In this document: positions 50,760 to 64,000 of the stretch, one piece after another
Position numbering within the stretch: the stretch's first letter is position 1
Layout: each line of letters begins with the position of its first letter
Source: Actinostola sp. cb2023
Taxonomy: Eukaryota > Cnidaria > Anthozoa > Actiniaria > Actinostolidae
DNA length: 64,000 bases
Direction: 5' to 3'
NCBI GenBank assembly: GCA_033675265.1
Contig: JAUJYZ010001280.1
Coordinates: 343,501-407,500 of the forward strand
Position numbers and translations under genes: made by a program
The notes under the pieces: model-generated
What the model was told of the DNA's origin: nothing
The model's input: only the letters and a program-made list of their open reading frames with translations
Database searches by the model: none

Positions 50760-52020
50760 GATGTTTTTATGTGTATGAAATACCTGGATGAGAGCAATGA
50801 CAACCTCGAAGTGTCTTCAATTTCAACAGCATGACAGCGCGGCTACGAACGTCATATCCACCACCCAACTGAATCCGGGGAAAAAAACAAGAAAGAAAAC
50901 TTGAAAACAGTATTATTATTATAAAACCCCGAGTCCATTTTTTATTATTATTTCATTTAAGCACGCAAAAAAATATTGTAGTCTATTATGGCTGAACCGG
51001 TGGATCCGACAAAAACTTCGACAGATCTGCTTCCCTGTTTTAAGAATACTCTAATCTTTTTTCTAAGCCTTGAGTTCTGATCTGTTGAACGATAGTGTCA
51101 GTCAGTAGCCCGATCGACTTGTGCTGGCGAGCATAAATCAAAATAATTACTATAGTTTAAAGTTGATATCAGTTTTGATATCAATGGATTTCAAATCAGT
51201 ATTTTTAAATTATATTTCGAATTCTGAACTTCAAGTAATAATAATCAAGCAGTCGACAATGAGTCAGCTTTTGTTGCGGTCGTTGAATCGCTGGTATTTT
51301 CTTCCCAGCATTTCATTGTAGCAATTCAATATAAAGACAGCTCTCGACTCATATCTTCGGCAGGATATTGAATCTAAGACGATTTAGCGCTTAGAACATC
51401 TGTAGTTAGCAATAAATAAAAAGGCGATTATGTTTTTTCTATTCTATCAGATCATCGGTCCAGTCGCGATGCGATTTCTTTAGGGGAGGGGGGTGGGGTT
51501 GTAGTGTCGTTTGGCGTCTAATTTGATTTTTTGATTTGCATGCGAATAAGATCTGCCAAAAATCGGGTGAAGATAAAAAGGATTCATTTCCAGAATAAAG
51601 TACTCGACAATATTTTTAATTATTTGAAAAAAGATATATTTAATGACTGATATTATCATCGAATGACAAATGTCTGACCGGGGAGGTAAACGATGGCAAT
51701 GTTGATTAAAACAGAACAAATTTAAGAAATGTTTTTATTGAAATCGTTGTTCAATCAATCGTCCAAATCATTAAGCCATAGTAGAATGAATGATGATTTT
51801 TGCTGAGAATAATAATAATGAACTGATATCTGGTTTTTTTGCCGGTTTTTTTTTATTGTCTCTGTTCGGCATATATACGCAAGGCAAGGCCCAACGTGGC
51901 ATGGGGGCCATTTCAGACATCTAGTATTGGCTAGAGATCATCAGAACAAAGCATTTCTGGACTGAAATATTCTGCATTAATCCAATGTCTGATGAGTTTG
52001 ACCACAGTGTCTTTTCATGG
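50760..52020. other. Gene-free spacer
   Basis: AT-rich. Only short open frames without motifs. Confidence 0.4.
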
Positions 52021-52026
52021 ATGCTC

Positions 52027-52274
52027 ACATACGTAATAGAGTACCGAAGTGTGACGTCACGAAAAAAATAATTATCGCTTTATCAACTTTCGTAACGTTA
52101 CCATCCAAGCTGAAATTACAGTGATTTGTGGGGGGAAATTATATATTCAACTACTGGCCATATCTCAGCCGCTATTTTACCGATTGCTCTCAAATTTGGC
52201 ATGTAAGCTTCTTTATTGATGTTCTTTCGAAATCGAAAGTTGATAAAGCGACGTCATCACTTCGGTACGCTATT
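52027..52274. mobile_element. Imperfect palindromic element, about 248 bp
   Basis: TAATAGAGTACCGAAGTGTG at the left and the inverse CACTTCGGTACGCTATTA at the right. A TGACGTCA site and ATCGCTTTATCAACTTTCG/inverse continue the arms. Confidence 0.6.
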
Positions 52275-52530
52275 AATATTGTTCTCAATCATCAATTTTA
52301 TTCTTTTCTGACCATTTTATGTGATGAACACAATGGCTGATGCGTCATTTCATAGAATAATGCGAAACTGAAACAGAATTCAAAACTGACTCAAAACACG
52401 CTGATGCAACGATCGGTGAAATGAACTTTGGGAAGAAATTTCCACAAACATAACCTCTCTCTGGAACATTTAGTAACATTTCTCTATCTACAAAAATAAC
52501 TTGTATTTCAAACTCAGTTCAGTTTATATG

Positions 52531-52717
52531 TTGAGGTTTGAAATTTTCCACTGGTGAATTTTTTTTAGTCCATTGTTTTGGTTTCTTAATTCACTTCCTT
52601 TCACTTTAATCCTTTACAACTAACGTAAACACATAACTTACCCACCATAAAACCCTAAACCTAACCTTAGAACAACCCTCAGGAAAATTTAAACCAGTGG
52701 GAAATTTCAAACCACAA
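52531..52717. mobile_element. 187-bp inverted-repeat element
   Basis: TTGAGGTTTGAAATTTTCCA and the inverse GGGAAATTTCAAACCACAA; the arms are about 28 bp (continuing through CTGGT/ACCAG). Confidence 0.6.
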
Positions 52718-52719
52718 TG

Positions 52720-54200
52720 ACAACACATCTAATGATTGAGGAAAAAATTATACGGGCAAAATAATTGAAATATTTGAATGTCCGGCTTCAGACATTATAC
52801 TTTCGTTTGCACAACACAAGTAGGCATAAAAAGATAAGGGTCCTTCAGAATCAAGAGCGAATCAATTCAGTTGACGTTTGTATTTCGAAGAAGAATGACG
52901 GAGGAAAAAGCCATAATAGTAATCTATCTATTCTGCACACAGTTTAGTTTTCAAAACATAGCTGTACTCATTGCTAGTGAAGAGCTGTCTGGTAAATTGC
53001 GCCGTCGGCTTGTGATATTGAGGAGCCTTTTATAATATTAGCTAGCTAGACTAGAACGCGACGAGGACGACGGGTTTGGGCTAAAATGATGTCGTTGTTT
53101 CTTCCAAATGTGGTTTTTAAGCATTATTTTGACTATCGTTGGCCTAATTATCACAAAAGTCTCACATTCTCTTCGCTTCGAGAAAATATTCCGGGGCTCT
53201 AAAACTCGCCGTCGCCGTCATCCGTTCTCGTCAACCAAGCATTCAAAGTGTCCCCTTGTTTCAGTCCAATATCAGTGGTAGTGTATAGCTTTATGTACGA
53301 CAGTAGACTGACTATATAGCAAGGTCATAAGTTCGTTTTCACAAGGTATATAATCATAGCCATTCAGTGTTATGTTTGGGTATTTCAATAGCGTTGTATG
53401 TGTTTGTTTTTGCTTCTTTTTTAATTAGTATTATAGGCTTATAGTATTTGCGCAAACTAATTGCCATCCACAACTAGCTTCAGGCAAGATATCATATCGC
53501 CTTTGTGAAACACAATTACGATAATTAAACTAAAAAAGACGGCCACGCTACAAAGGTTTGCAATCCAATCTAATACAGGATGGAAGTTTGGTTTACACTA
53601 TAGCGACGCAAGCCATAAACATAAGCACAAGATGTCTTATATGGTATTGTGAAAACGGTCCTGACGCAAGAAAAGATGTCTTATGTCACTAGGAAAACGA
53701 GCCTGACGTAAGCAGTCAAAGCACAAGTGTAGCGTGCTTGCACTTATACTTGCGTCGAGTCGGTTTTCACGTGACAAAAATTCAATTCTTATGCTTGAAA
53801 ACCAAAGTTAACAGTTTGAAATGAAGCTTGCATTGGGAGAAGTTTGATTTACCAGCCACATTCACTTCATTTAACTTCAGATAAGATGATGAAGATACTG
53901 AATCACTGATTAAACAAAGCCTCCTCGTTCAGGTTGAGGTGCGCCATTACGTTAATTAATGAAACTAAGAAAAGACTAGAAAGAAAGACCTAGAAGGAAC
54001 ATGCATACCAATAATCTGAGAGGCAGAAACAAAAGTTGAGAATAAACCTGGGAGAAATTTCAATTGATACAGAGATTATATACGACCTGGTGGTGGTGGT
54101 GGTGACGACGAAGCTGTCATTGCATTCCCCAGTCGCCCCTCCCTCCCTGGACCCATTGAGGGCTGGAGCACTTGGGTTCAGTCTGAGTGTGTTGTTATGA
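52720..54200. other. Gene-free spacer
   Basis: Contains a short GGT repeat at 54089-54103 and CTTATG/ACGCAAG-rich repeats at 53600-53770. No gene is supported. Confidence 0.4.
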
Positions 54201-54222
54201 TGATATTGAATTTAGCTCGTGT

Positions 54223-54480
54223 AGGTCATTTGTTTTGAGTGCCTGTAGTTGGAAGAACTTGTACTTTGCCGTAGATGGTCTCAATAACGCTAGCTACCCC
54301 AATGACGTAGAGTAGGTCCATAGAGTAGTCCATAGAGTAGGTCATTTGTTTTGAGTACCTGTAGTTGGAAGAACTTGTACTTTGAAAATCATGAAAGCTG
54401 GCTTGACCTGAAAGGAATTCTGGGAGATAACATCGCCAAATCGTCGACCTTTTTATCCAGACTTGTAGGATCTTAGTTAA
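54223..54480. repeat. Local duplication plus paralogue of the 2.3-kb flank
   Basis: AGGTCATTTGTTTTGAGT and GTAGTTGGAAGAACTTGTAC occur twice, about 115 bp apart. Bases 54421-54480 match 2251-2310 and serve as the empty-site reference for the TTAA element. Confidence 0.75.
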
Positions 54481-54535
54481 ATAGCTTATATATTTAAGCA
54501 ACACGAGAACATTGAATCTATATCTGCATGTAATG

Positions 54536-54611
54536 TAGCCTGATTTTCAGACGGTCTGTGGGAGAAAGCGAGAGCGGATTAGGTACCACGGACCGTCTGA
54601 AAATCAGGCTA
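54536..54611. mobile_element. 76-bp hairpin element, 9-bp target duplication
   Basis: TAGCCTGATTTTCAGACGGT and the exact inverse ACCGTCTGAAAATCAGGCTA. CATGTAATG flanks both ends exactly (54527-54535 and 54612-54620). Confidence 0.8.
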
Positions 54612-54820
54612 CATGTAATGTGGCTCGTGAACTGATTTCCCATCCACCCTTGCGGTCTTAGCTTCTATGATTCAGTGGGTCAATATTGTCAACGAATTGC
54701 GATTTTTAAATGCGTATCTAAATAATACTATGCAGTATAATTTTCCTGAAAAATGAAACTCATATAGAAGCTATTCCTGCCTGCTTGTTGCCTAACAACG
54801 CTCCGTAGTATTTTGACACT

Positions 54821-54947
54821 AAAGCCGCGTCTACACGAGCAAGTTTTTGTCAAGGAAAACTTGCTCGTGTAGATGATAAAAAATTGTCAATTTTTCCTTG
54901 TCAAGGAAAACGTGTCAAGGAAAACTTGTTCGTGTAGATGCGGCTTA
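54821..54947. mobile_element. TCTACACGAGCAAG hairpin element, copy 4
   Basis: AAAGCCGCGTCTACACGAGC at the left and TCGTGTAGATGCGGCTT at the right, with the same internal CTTGTCAAGGAAAA motifs as copies 1-3. Confidence 0.6.
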
Positions 54948-54949
54948 GA

Positions 54950-56716
54950 TGTGCTGTATATCACGCATTATTTGTCTGCTGGCAGAGTTTACATTTTCGT
55001 GATGGATAATGGATCGGGAAAGATACGAATTTATCATGGCAAACAACCAGAGTACACATTGACTGAATGTCTAACAAGGCTTCAGTTATAACTGCTTATG
55101 CTGTCGGCTTCACTTGCAAAACGCGGGCACTTCAAACCTTGGAAATGTAGTTGGAAGCTTTCAAGGTTTTGGATATTTCCAAAGACTTCCAATGTTTGAA
55201 AACGGATTTGTTGAAAGTCGGATTTCCAACGAATTTCCAAACAATTAATTCAAGTTTGAGGAGCATGAATTTGCCTATTTTAAAAACCCACAGACAAAAG
55301 GAAATGTACAAAGCACATTTGCTCATTTTTCACTCGATATCTGTATTTTGAAAAGATAAAAAAATACGACAGTATAGTCTATGTGGAAATAAATGAACCT
55401 ACTATATATAACACATACAGCATTCATAATTGGTTGAAACTACCGGTTTCCGTTGCACCAGTTCAGTTACCTGTCATTCCCACTCGCCACTATCTACTTA
55501 GCAGAACTCGTAACTTCTGTATTTTTAGCAACAATTAAGCGTTGGCGGAATCTCGATAACTCGAAGCACGAATCAGTACTGTTTTTTGGCATGGTGGATT
55601 GAAATGATGAATGCTTGTACGTCAATGCAGTGCGTAAACGGATACTTAAACCTCAGCGGGGAAGTTGATGAGGCTGTCCGGCGCTCTAATGAGAATGAAT
55701 CTATCATGGTGGCATTTGTATGTTAGTGATCAGTAGGGATAGATGTTGTACAGTCATTGGTAGTATAGATCGTACCAGTGTAAAGGATAAACTGTTTACA
55801 CAACTGAAAACCATTGAGCTTTCTGCGTGACGCCAAAGCAAGGAGACAAAACTTATTCTAGTCCGGCTTCACAGAAAAAGAATGGGACTCGCATATTGTC
55901 AAAACTCTCATAGTTAGAAACTTATGGCGTAGTGTGAGGTTTACGGCAGCACTATTCTTAGTTTATTGCCGGTAATGTCACAACTAAAAATATATATCTT
56001 GAACAAAGAATTTGAACAATTATAAATATGAGAAATGAGTTTCGAGACGACATGATGTGAATAATCGCTTGACGTCAACGGATAATGTGTGGGAGAGAAA
56101 CACTGAAGGCATAATTAAACCATACAGAGAATTCTAAATCCTATTAGGAACGATTCCGGCAAAGTGTAAAAATTCATAAAGAAAGGTTCTAGAACGAATT
56201 GACTTTATTCTATGTGGGCGCCTTTCTTCGAAAAAACCAGTCGATCAGTGTCTCTTTATTCAGTTAGCACTTTTTCTCAAAACCCGATTTCAAAATCTCC
56301 TTGTTTAATAACAGTAATCGACACGAGTAGAGATTCAAAATGAATATAGATGATCTTATTTAGGTTTTGTTGATGTTTAGTCAGTTTAGGATAGATAGAG
56401 CTGAGAACGGAACTAACTCAAATTCGATTTACGTCAGTCAGTAAATCATTCTAATTCCATGCACTCAAAAATAGAACATTACGCTTTGTGCTTCGTTTGT
56501 GGTTTAGTTTGTGGTAAGAATACTTGAATTTCTTGGTATTTTATTGCGGTTTCTTTACTAAAACTCAACAAATTGAACTCGTGTGATAGCTGAATTAGTA
56601 CACATCGAATAAAGCCACTTTCCACTGCTTAAAACCGTAGCCAAAATATCTCACTTTCAATTTCTATACGACATTTGTTTGTTTATGAGTATATTTTAGT
56701 AATTAATAATTAGGTC
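54950..56716. other. Gene-free spacer
   Basis: No coding region with motifs. The short frames are unsupported. Confidence 0.4.
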
Positions 56717-56851
56717 TTATTAACCGAGCGGGAGGTCTGTACAGGAAAATCTTGACCGAGTTCGTGAAAGTACAGACCGAGCGCAGCGAGGTCTGTACCA
56801 CGACCGAGGTCAAGATTTTCCTGTACAGACCGACCAAGCTCGGTTAATAAG
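56717..56851. mobile_element. 135-bp palindromic element
   Basis: CTTATTAACCGAGC and GCTCGGTTAATAAG at the ends. CTGTACAGGAAAATCTTGAC is inverted near the right end, and further ACAGACC/GGTCTGT repeats are in the middle. Confidence 0.7.
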
Positions 56852-58260
56852 AGTTTTATTATATGACCATTTTAATAAACTAAAAATTAACTCATTTTAT
56901 TTGCATCTTACAAGCCTTACACTAGAATGGCTTCCCAGTATTTTTACTACATAACTTGTTTGAAAACCGGTTTGACAAGAAAGTGTGTGAAGTGAGGTAT
57001 TTCTAGCTCGATGATGAATAACTAAAACAATCTTAAAATCGAACATTTCCTTGACTTTGGTGTTGAAAACATTGCGATACACCGAGGAACTATGGATTTT
57101 TGATAAATAGGAACAAGAATGGTGAAGAAAATGGCAAGAAACTGGTTGAGGATTCTGTTGTGTTTTTGAATAAAATTGTAGTCAGTGAAGCAGTGCGCGC
57201 GCTACTGTCGCTATCATCACGTCGCCATCGAGCGCGCGCTGGGTTTGTTTTCTTCAGAATTTTGGTGTTTTTCAGTGAAATACTCCTAATGTTTTGCTTA
57301 ATGTTTTCATATATATATTATTAGGAGTGAAATTTGAGCTCTTTAAAAACCCACGAGTTCACATTTCTTCCAAATTGCACTCGAAACCATATGATAGAAA
57401 CAATGTTTACAGATTTTAAGATGCATGTGCGGACCGGTTATTACGGGAGAATCTAGACCGGTCCGAGAAAGAATCTAACCAATCAAATTGCTTGATTTGC
57501 TAGATACCAGGCTTCGAGATACTCGGTCATTTAATAATCGAGAATAACAATAATAATAATAACAATAATAATAATAACAATAATAATAGTTAGTTTCTTC
57601 AGTTAAAACGCTACTCGTCAAATTCACTTATTTATAACCATTAATTAACTATCTGAAGTCGTGCATTTTAGCATGACACACTTAGCATTTCAATGGCTTA
57701 GCTTCCGTTTGACGTAAACCGTGCATTTTATCACTCGTTTTCGCATTTTCTCTTCAGACAAAATTCTGGAAGCATATACACGTACCTTTGTGTTTGCGAG
57801 TAAACATCGAATCAGACGAAATACTGGATTGACATGATGTCAACAATTGATAGCTTTAATAAAATATATATAGAGAGAGAAAAAAAACTTTATTTCGTAT
57901 GGGTAGACACGCGACAGTTACAAAAAAGTATTGATAAACTTGTGGCCCTCCTAAAAAAAATAAGTAATAGTTTTATTGTTATCAGCTTTGTTTTGTTATC
58001 TTCAAAGCAAACTTAATTAGTGAGCTGAAATAACTACCTGATGAACGGTAGCACTTAGAGCTGGCTCTACTGAGTCGTTAGAGACTTTAGCTCTTTTTAA
58101 TTGGCGAAATGAGAACAATGGCTACGGCGAGTTGTAGGGAATATTAGTTATCACAGCTTAGGCCAACAGCAAGCATAGAGGATGAGTAAAAAAGAATCCA
58201 GTAAACATGCTACAAAGGCCTGCAGCAGCAGTGTTTATTTCTATTTTTATTCTTGTTAAC
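56852..58260. other. Gene-free spacer
   Basis: Contains a TAA/AAC repeat at 57547-57589. No gene is supported. Confidence 0.4.
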
Positions 58261-58265
58261 TTTTT

Positions 58266-59857
<1,592 letters not shown>

Positions 59858-60103
59858 AATAATAATAAAGTAACAATGTTCTTTTCTTTCTTCCTTTCTC
59901 CATTTTCTTTCTTTCTTTTTCTTTCATTTCTTTTTCTTTCTTTTTGTTCTCTTCCTTCGTTCCTTTCTTCCTTTCTTTCTTTTTTCATTCTATTTTCCTT
60001 TTATGCACAATAGCTAGACGTCTCTATATCCATATCTATTATTACACCAATACTGTGACACTTAGGCTGCGTATTAATGACAAGAGTATATATAGACTAT
60101 ATA

Positions 60104-60375
60104 CAGCCCTTTGCAAAAATTCTGTAAATCAAGTATATCAGTATAGCCATATATCGGGTGCATTATGGGTAATACTATTTTAGAGTTTTTCCACAAAATA
60201 TGCAGCAGAGACTTACAAACAACAAACTAGAGACAAAATTACATAACACGCAAAAGAGTTTCACCAATGTTGCTCGCGTGAAACATCATTTAGGGGACTT
60301 TTTCAATTACCCATAATGCACCCGATATATGGATATACTGATATACTTGATTTACAGAATTTTTGCAAAGGGCTG
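60104..60375. mobile_element. 272-bp mariner-like MITE
   Basis: CAGCCCTTTGCAAAAATTCT and the inverse AGAATTTTTGCAAAGGGCTG; the arms are about 72 bp, continuing to GGGTGCATTATGGGTAAT. TA lies on both sides (60102-60103, 60376-60377). Confidence 0.8.
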
Positions 60376-60377
60376 TA

Positions 60378-61700
60378 CCGTAACCAATATGAATATCACG
60401 ATAATATAGCAAAGACTAATACTGAATAACCGCCTACCCTAGTATTAATAGCACATTATTGTGCAGATGTTGGGCTTATTGTTTTTCTAAAAATATCTCA
60501 ATGCAGCTCATAAACAATACCACAACAGACAATTACCTTTACTGAGCTATATTTATCGATTGGTTCGCAATGAAAATAATGTGTTTTTTTTACAGTTATT
60601 TGCAGTTCAGTCAATTCCCTTTCGAGATCTAGACTTGGTAAGTATATAAATATCAAATGAAAGTGATAAACCGAATATATTCATAACTTGTTGTGTCTAA
60701 TATTTAGATCACAAGGAACAAGCAAGGAGAATTCAAATCATCAGACTTCTATTTCAATTTTATTCCAAAGCGAGATAAAGAGAGAGAGAGTGATTTAGAA
60801 CAACTGTAGTTTATGGCGAATGCTCCATGAACAATAGCTGGATTATAACGTTCCAGTTACAATTAGATTTCGATAATTTACAAGTGAGTGTAAGTGAGCA
60901 AAGATCAACGTGAGTGGGTAATTAAAATAAATTAAAACAGAGTAAAAAGTATAGACATAATAACAGAAGAATAAGGAGAAAACTGATAGAGAGAAACGGA
61001 GAAACGGAACAGCAACCTGCAAAGAATGAGAAAAAAGGAGATCGGATGGTTTAAAGGAAAATAAATATTGTAAAAAAATATATCTGTTTCAAAACAACAA
61101 AATATTATTTTTAATTTAATGTTTATTGCTTCAAAGCGCACTTGCATTCCTTTCGCGAGAGTTTGTGATTGATGAGAAAGCCAATTAAGTGTTTACTTCC
61201 AAAGTTGAAAAAAGCAGGAAAACATGGCCATAAAAGATTTCCTAAAATCAAATTAAAAGACTAGACTAACACGTTGTTTTCTATTTAAATTAGTCACTGC
61301 AATTTTGTAATAATTTTGTATAATAAACAACTGTTGGTATTATCTTTTGAAGAGCTGATTTTGGAAGCCATTTCAATGTTCGTTACTGAGCAACAATTAG
61401 ATGCTTAAAAACACTAGTTTTTTCGCTGGTAATTGGAAGCCATTTAAGTGCCGGCGCAGTACAGCTCTGTTTCTCACACACAGAAAAGTTTGTGAGCTGA
61501 AAAATACTGACAAACTATTGGGAAGCCAGTTCAATGTTCGGAGGTATACGTTCTGTAGCCGCCTTTATTATTTCATATGCAAAATAACACTTAAGTTATT
61601 TTAGTGCTGCAGCTAATATATTTTATAGCATGACTTGCATACCTTTCGTTGTACAACAACAGGAAAATAACATGAAACCATTTAGATTCTAAATGAGCCA
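60378..61700. other. Gene-free spacer
   Basis: AT-rich. Nothing recognised. Confidence 0.4.
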
Positions 61701-61704
61701 TACA

Positions 61705-62140
61705 CACACCTTACACAAAAATGTATTGATTTTCTGAACTATTTAATAAAAATATGGAAAACCATTTCAATGCTCGATAAAAGCCACTTCAATGCTGATA
61801 GCAGCCATTTCAATGCTGATATACCCACTTAACTTATATTATAATAGTAACTATGGAAGCAATATCTCTACGAGAAACCACTTAGGCATTCGATATATAC
61901 TATATGCCATACACCTTACACAAAAATGTATTGATGCCATTGGGGCAAATGTATTGCCGGATTTTCTGAACTAAATAAAATAGAAATATGGAAAACCATT
62001 TCAATGCTCCATAAAGCCACTTCAATGCTGATAAAAGCCATTTCAATGCTGATAAAAGCCACTTTCAATGCTGATATACCCACTTAACTGATATTATAAC
62101 TTATCAGTATTATAATAGTAACTATGGAAGCAATATCTCT
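61705..62140. repeat. Tandem duplication with CATTTCAATGCT motifs
   Basis: TTACACAAAAATGTATTGAT ... GCTGATATACCCACTTAACT ... AACTATGGAAGCAATATCTC occurs twice, offset by about 210-275 bp. Inside, GCCATTTCAATGCTGATA is repeated several times. Confidence 0.8.
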
Positions 62141-62169
62141 AAAAATAAGAAACCATAGAACAAACGATA

Positions 62170-62223
62170 TAAAATAGAGACAAGTTTTAAAAGAAACTAT
62201 AAGTTTTCAAACTTGTCTCTATT
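62170..62223. repeat. Short hairpin
   Basis: AATAGAGACAAGTTT and AAACTTGTCTCTATT with a loop of about 24 nt. Confidence 0.7.
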
Positions 62224-62626
62224 TTATAACTTTTGTCCTATAATATTTCAATTCAGAATGGTTACAAAGTTTTGTGAGTCAATTGATTCGGGATACCAGT
62301 CTGTTGCTAATAATACTCTCCATCGGCTTTGACCGACTTTGATATTGAACTCGTACTTTGAGTCTTGAGGCGTTTTGTATAGTGTTTCAGCGTCTTTCCA
62401 CTGGAACCATTCCTCCGGATTACAGATATAACACCGTTAAATTTCTTAAAATAAATCGGAACGACTTACGATAACAACATTGAGATTACTGTAGCAATTA
62501 TTGCACGGAGAAAGAGAGAAAGAGAGTTCTAAATCACGGAGTAAGATATCGTGATTTGTCAGCCGCGAGATCAATTATTTGCTTGATATTTGCAGCTCGG
62601 TATGTCAAAGGAAACTGAGGTACTGC

Positions 62627-62784
62627 ATTCTCTAGTTTCTCATAGCACCTAATGCTTTGCGCCTTGGGGGGTAATACAAAAGAAAATGGTGTTGCATAAT
62701 GGCATGGTTGCCAGAAAGCTCCCATTTTCTTTTGTATTACCCCCCAAGGCTCAAAGCATTATGTGCTATGAGAAACTAGAGAAT
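62627..62784. mobile_element. 158-bp palindromic element
   Basis: ATTCTCTAGTTTCTCATAGC and inverse; the arms are about 65 bp and include CCTTGGGGGGTAATACAAAA and its inverse. The loop is about 25 bp. Confidence 0.7.
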
Positions 62785-63023
62785 AGTGCATTCTAAGGTT
62801 TGAATATATAATTCTGTTCTTGGATTCATTTCAGCTGAATGAATACTATGGAAACGTTTTCCCAGACATCGATCTTTGCGGTCTTCAATGATCGATGATT
62901 TTCAACCCGACAATTATTAGGCAATTGGATGATGAAGAAACGATGCATAGATGTAGATGTCCATAGTCTATTCTACCTCCCGGCGCTACTGAATCGTCAA
63001 CAGCCCCTGGATCACTGTTCCGA

Positions 63024-63245
63024 GAATGTTCGAACCCATGACCGCCGCAATATATAATACTGTGAATAGCCACTGGGTTTCCGAGGACTGGGTTCGAACC
63101 CATGACCACCGCGTTGTATAATACCGAGTCCTGTTTATCCCTCATGCTCGAGAATCCACCGATGTTCTTCGGCGCGGGCTCGGATGAAACGTCGACGTTT
63201 TCATCCGAGCACGCGCCGAAGAGCACCGCTGGACTCTCGAACATG
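63024..63245. repeat. GGTTCGAACCC repeats and a palindrome
   Basis: GTTCGAACCCATGACC occurs at 63028 and 63090, each followed by TATATAATACTGTG/TGTATAATACCGAG, similar to a tRNA B-box in a SINE. A palindrome (GGCTCGGATGAAA, CGTCGACG, TTTCATCCGAGC) spans 63155-63240, so both strands encode similar peptides. Confidence 0.5.
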
Positions 63246-63729
63246 GTTTATCCCTTGGATTTCGACAAGATGGATTTGGACCTCGTTATTTGGAACCCTC
63301 GCTATCTCGAAGTATTTCTCTTGCTTCTGAAGTGCGAGGTTCTACTCTACTCTTCTTTTCTACCAAATTGCGTGCCTGCGTGAGCTCAAAATTCACCCTG
63401 TGGTGAGGTAGACGGGGGTCATTGTCGACCTCACGGGAGAGGAGTGCATGAGGTCCGCCATATTGAGAATGTGTCTAGCTTTAAAATAACTTTATTAGTA
63501 AGTAAGTAAGGTCTTTATATAACGAGGGTAGCACCTAATAGCAAAACTAATAAATTTTTGGCCCTCAGAATGTTAAATGACGCCGAAAAATGTGTGTTTT
63601 CCTATATTTTTTCGACACTCTTTTTCCAGTTTTCGGCCTTTTTCAATAGTTAAAATAATTTAGACAAACATGTAGATATATAGCCGCTTTGTAGCATAAG
63701 CTGTAGTCATTTGGCCAATTGAATCAATA

Positions 63730-63871
63730 GAGTGATTCCAATAAACCTGGGCATTACTACTAACTCCACCAATACACACTATTAGACACTCACTCTTGTT
63801 TTGTTTTGTTTCTTTGCATCTAATAAACACTGCCAACTAATTAGTAGTGCACAGGTTTATTGGAATCACTC
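63730..63871. mobile_element. 142-bp MITE in a TA target
   Basis: GAGTGATTCCAATAAACCTG and the inverse CAGGTTTATTGGAATCACTC, TA on both sides (63728-63729, 63872-63873). Confidence 0.75.
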
Positions 63872-63890
63872 TACCTGGTTTAATTTACCT

Positions 63891-63992
63891 AGCGAAAGCA
63901 CAAGAGCTGAAGGATACGAAGAACTTGAACTTGAGTGTCCCGGATTAGTGCACCACTTGCGGTGTACTAGAAGATTTCAGACACAGAAATAA
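63891..63992 (+). CDS. Possible 3'-terminal exon of an unknown gene
   Basis: After an acceptor-like TTTAATTTACCTAG the frame reads ESTRAEGYEELELECPGLVH and RCTRRFQTQK to a TAA that overlaps an AATAAA polyadenylation signal. No family is recognised; it may be chance. Confidence 0.25.
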   Translation, partial: SESTRAEGYEELELECPGLVHHLRCTRRFQTQK

Positions 63993-64000
63993 AGTTGATG

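Overview
The window looks like animal nuclear DNA, most likely from an anthozoan cnidarian such as a stony coral or sea anemone. This is an inference from three things: tandem single-exon class A GPCR genes, a GPR158-like receptor with classic GT-AG introns, and AT-rich intergenic DNA full of short inverted-repeat elements. The species cannot be fixed from the sequence alone. Nothing prokaryotic is present. No complete tRNA or rRNA gene was seen.

Layout. At 1-502 (minus) lies the first exon of a GPR158/GPR179-type class C receptor, cut by the window edge. Then come a 33-bp minisatellite (880-1500), several small inverted-repeat elements and a 55-bp repeat family. From about 4.0 to 17.0 kb there are four tandem units of about 3.5-3.9 kb. 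Each unit carries one near-identical single-exon rhodopsin-like receptor gene on the plus strand, starting at 4970, 8473, 12104 and 15848. The four units are mosaics of two upstream types and two 3' types. From 17.1 to 19.1 kb is a 2-kb nested palindrome, followed by a 1.6-kb array of 55-bp repeats (19.3-20.9 kb).

From 37921 down to 21224 (minus) a second, complete GPR158-like gene can be assembled from ten exons. All splice sites are GT-AG, all phases agree, and the predicted protein is about 756 residues. Its introns hold two minisatellites, a cluster of TGACGTCA sites, a 5'-truncated Penelope-like retroelement, and elements resembling Harbinger, Mutator and mariner types.

From 38 to 49 kb the DNA is gene-poor, with microsatellites and nested foldback elements, several with clear target-site duplications. 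At 49596-50348 (plus) is a single-exon ankyrin-repeat protein gene. The rest (50.4-64 kb) is mainly intergenic and includes a 1.6-kb ACT trinucleotide repeat, more foldback elements and possibly a last exon at the right edge.

Functional picture. Two metabotropic-glycine-receptor-like genes flank a young array of class A receptors, so the locus is a chemosensory or neuromodulatory GPCR neighbourhood. The strongest structural novelties are the mosaic evolution of the class A array and two foldback families with shared termini and constant target duplications of 7 bp and 9 bp. Boundaries, splice sites and motifs were read by eye. Superfamily names for elements are inferences from terminal motifs and target-site length.
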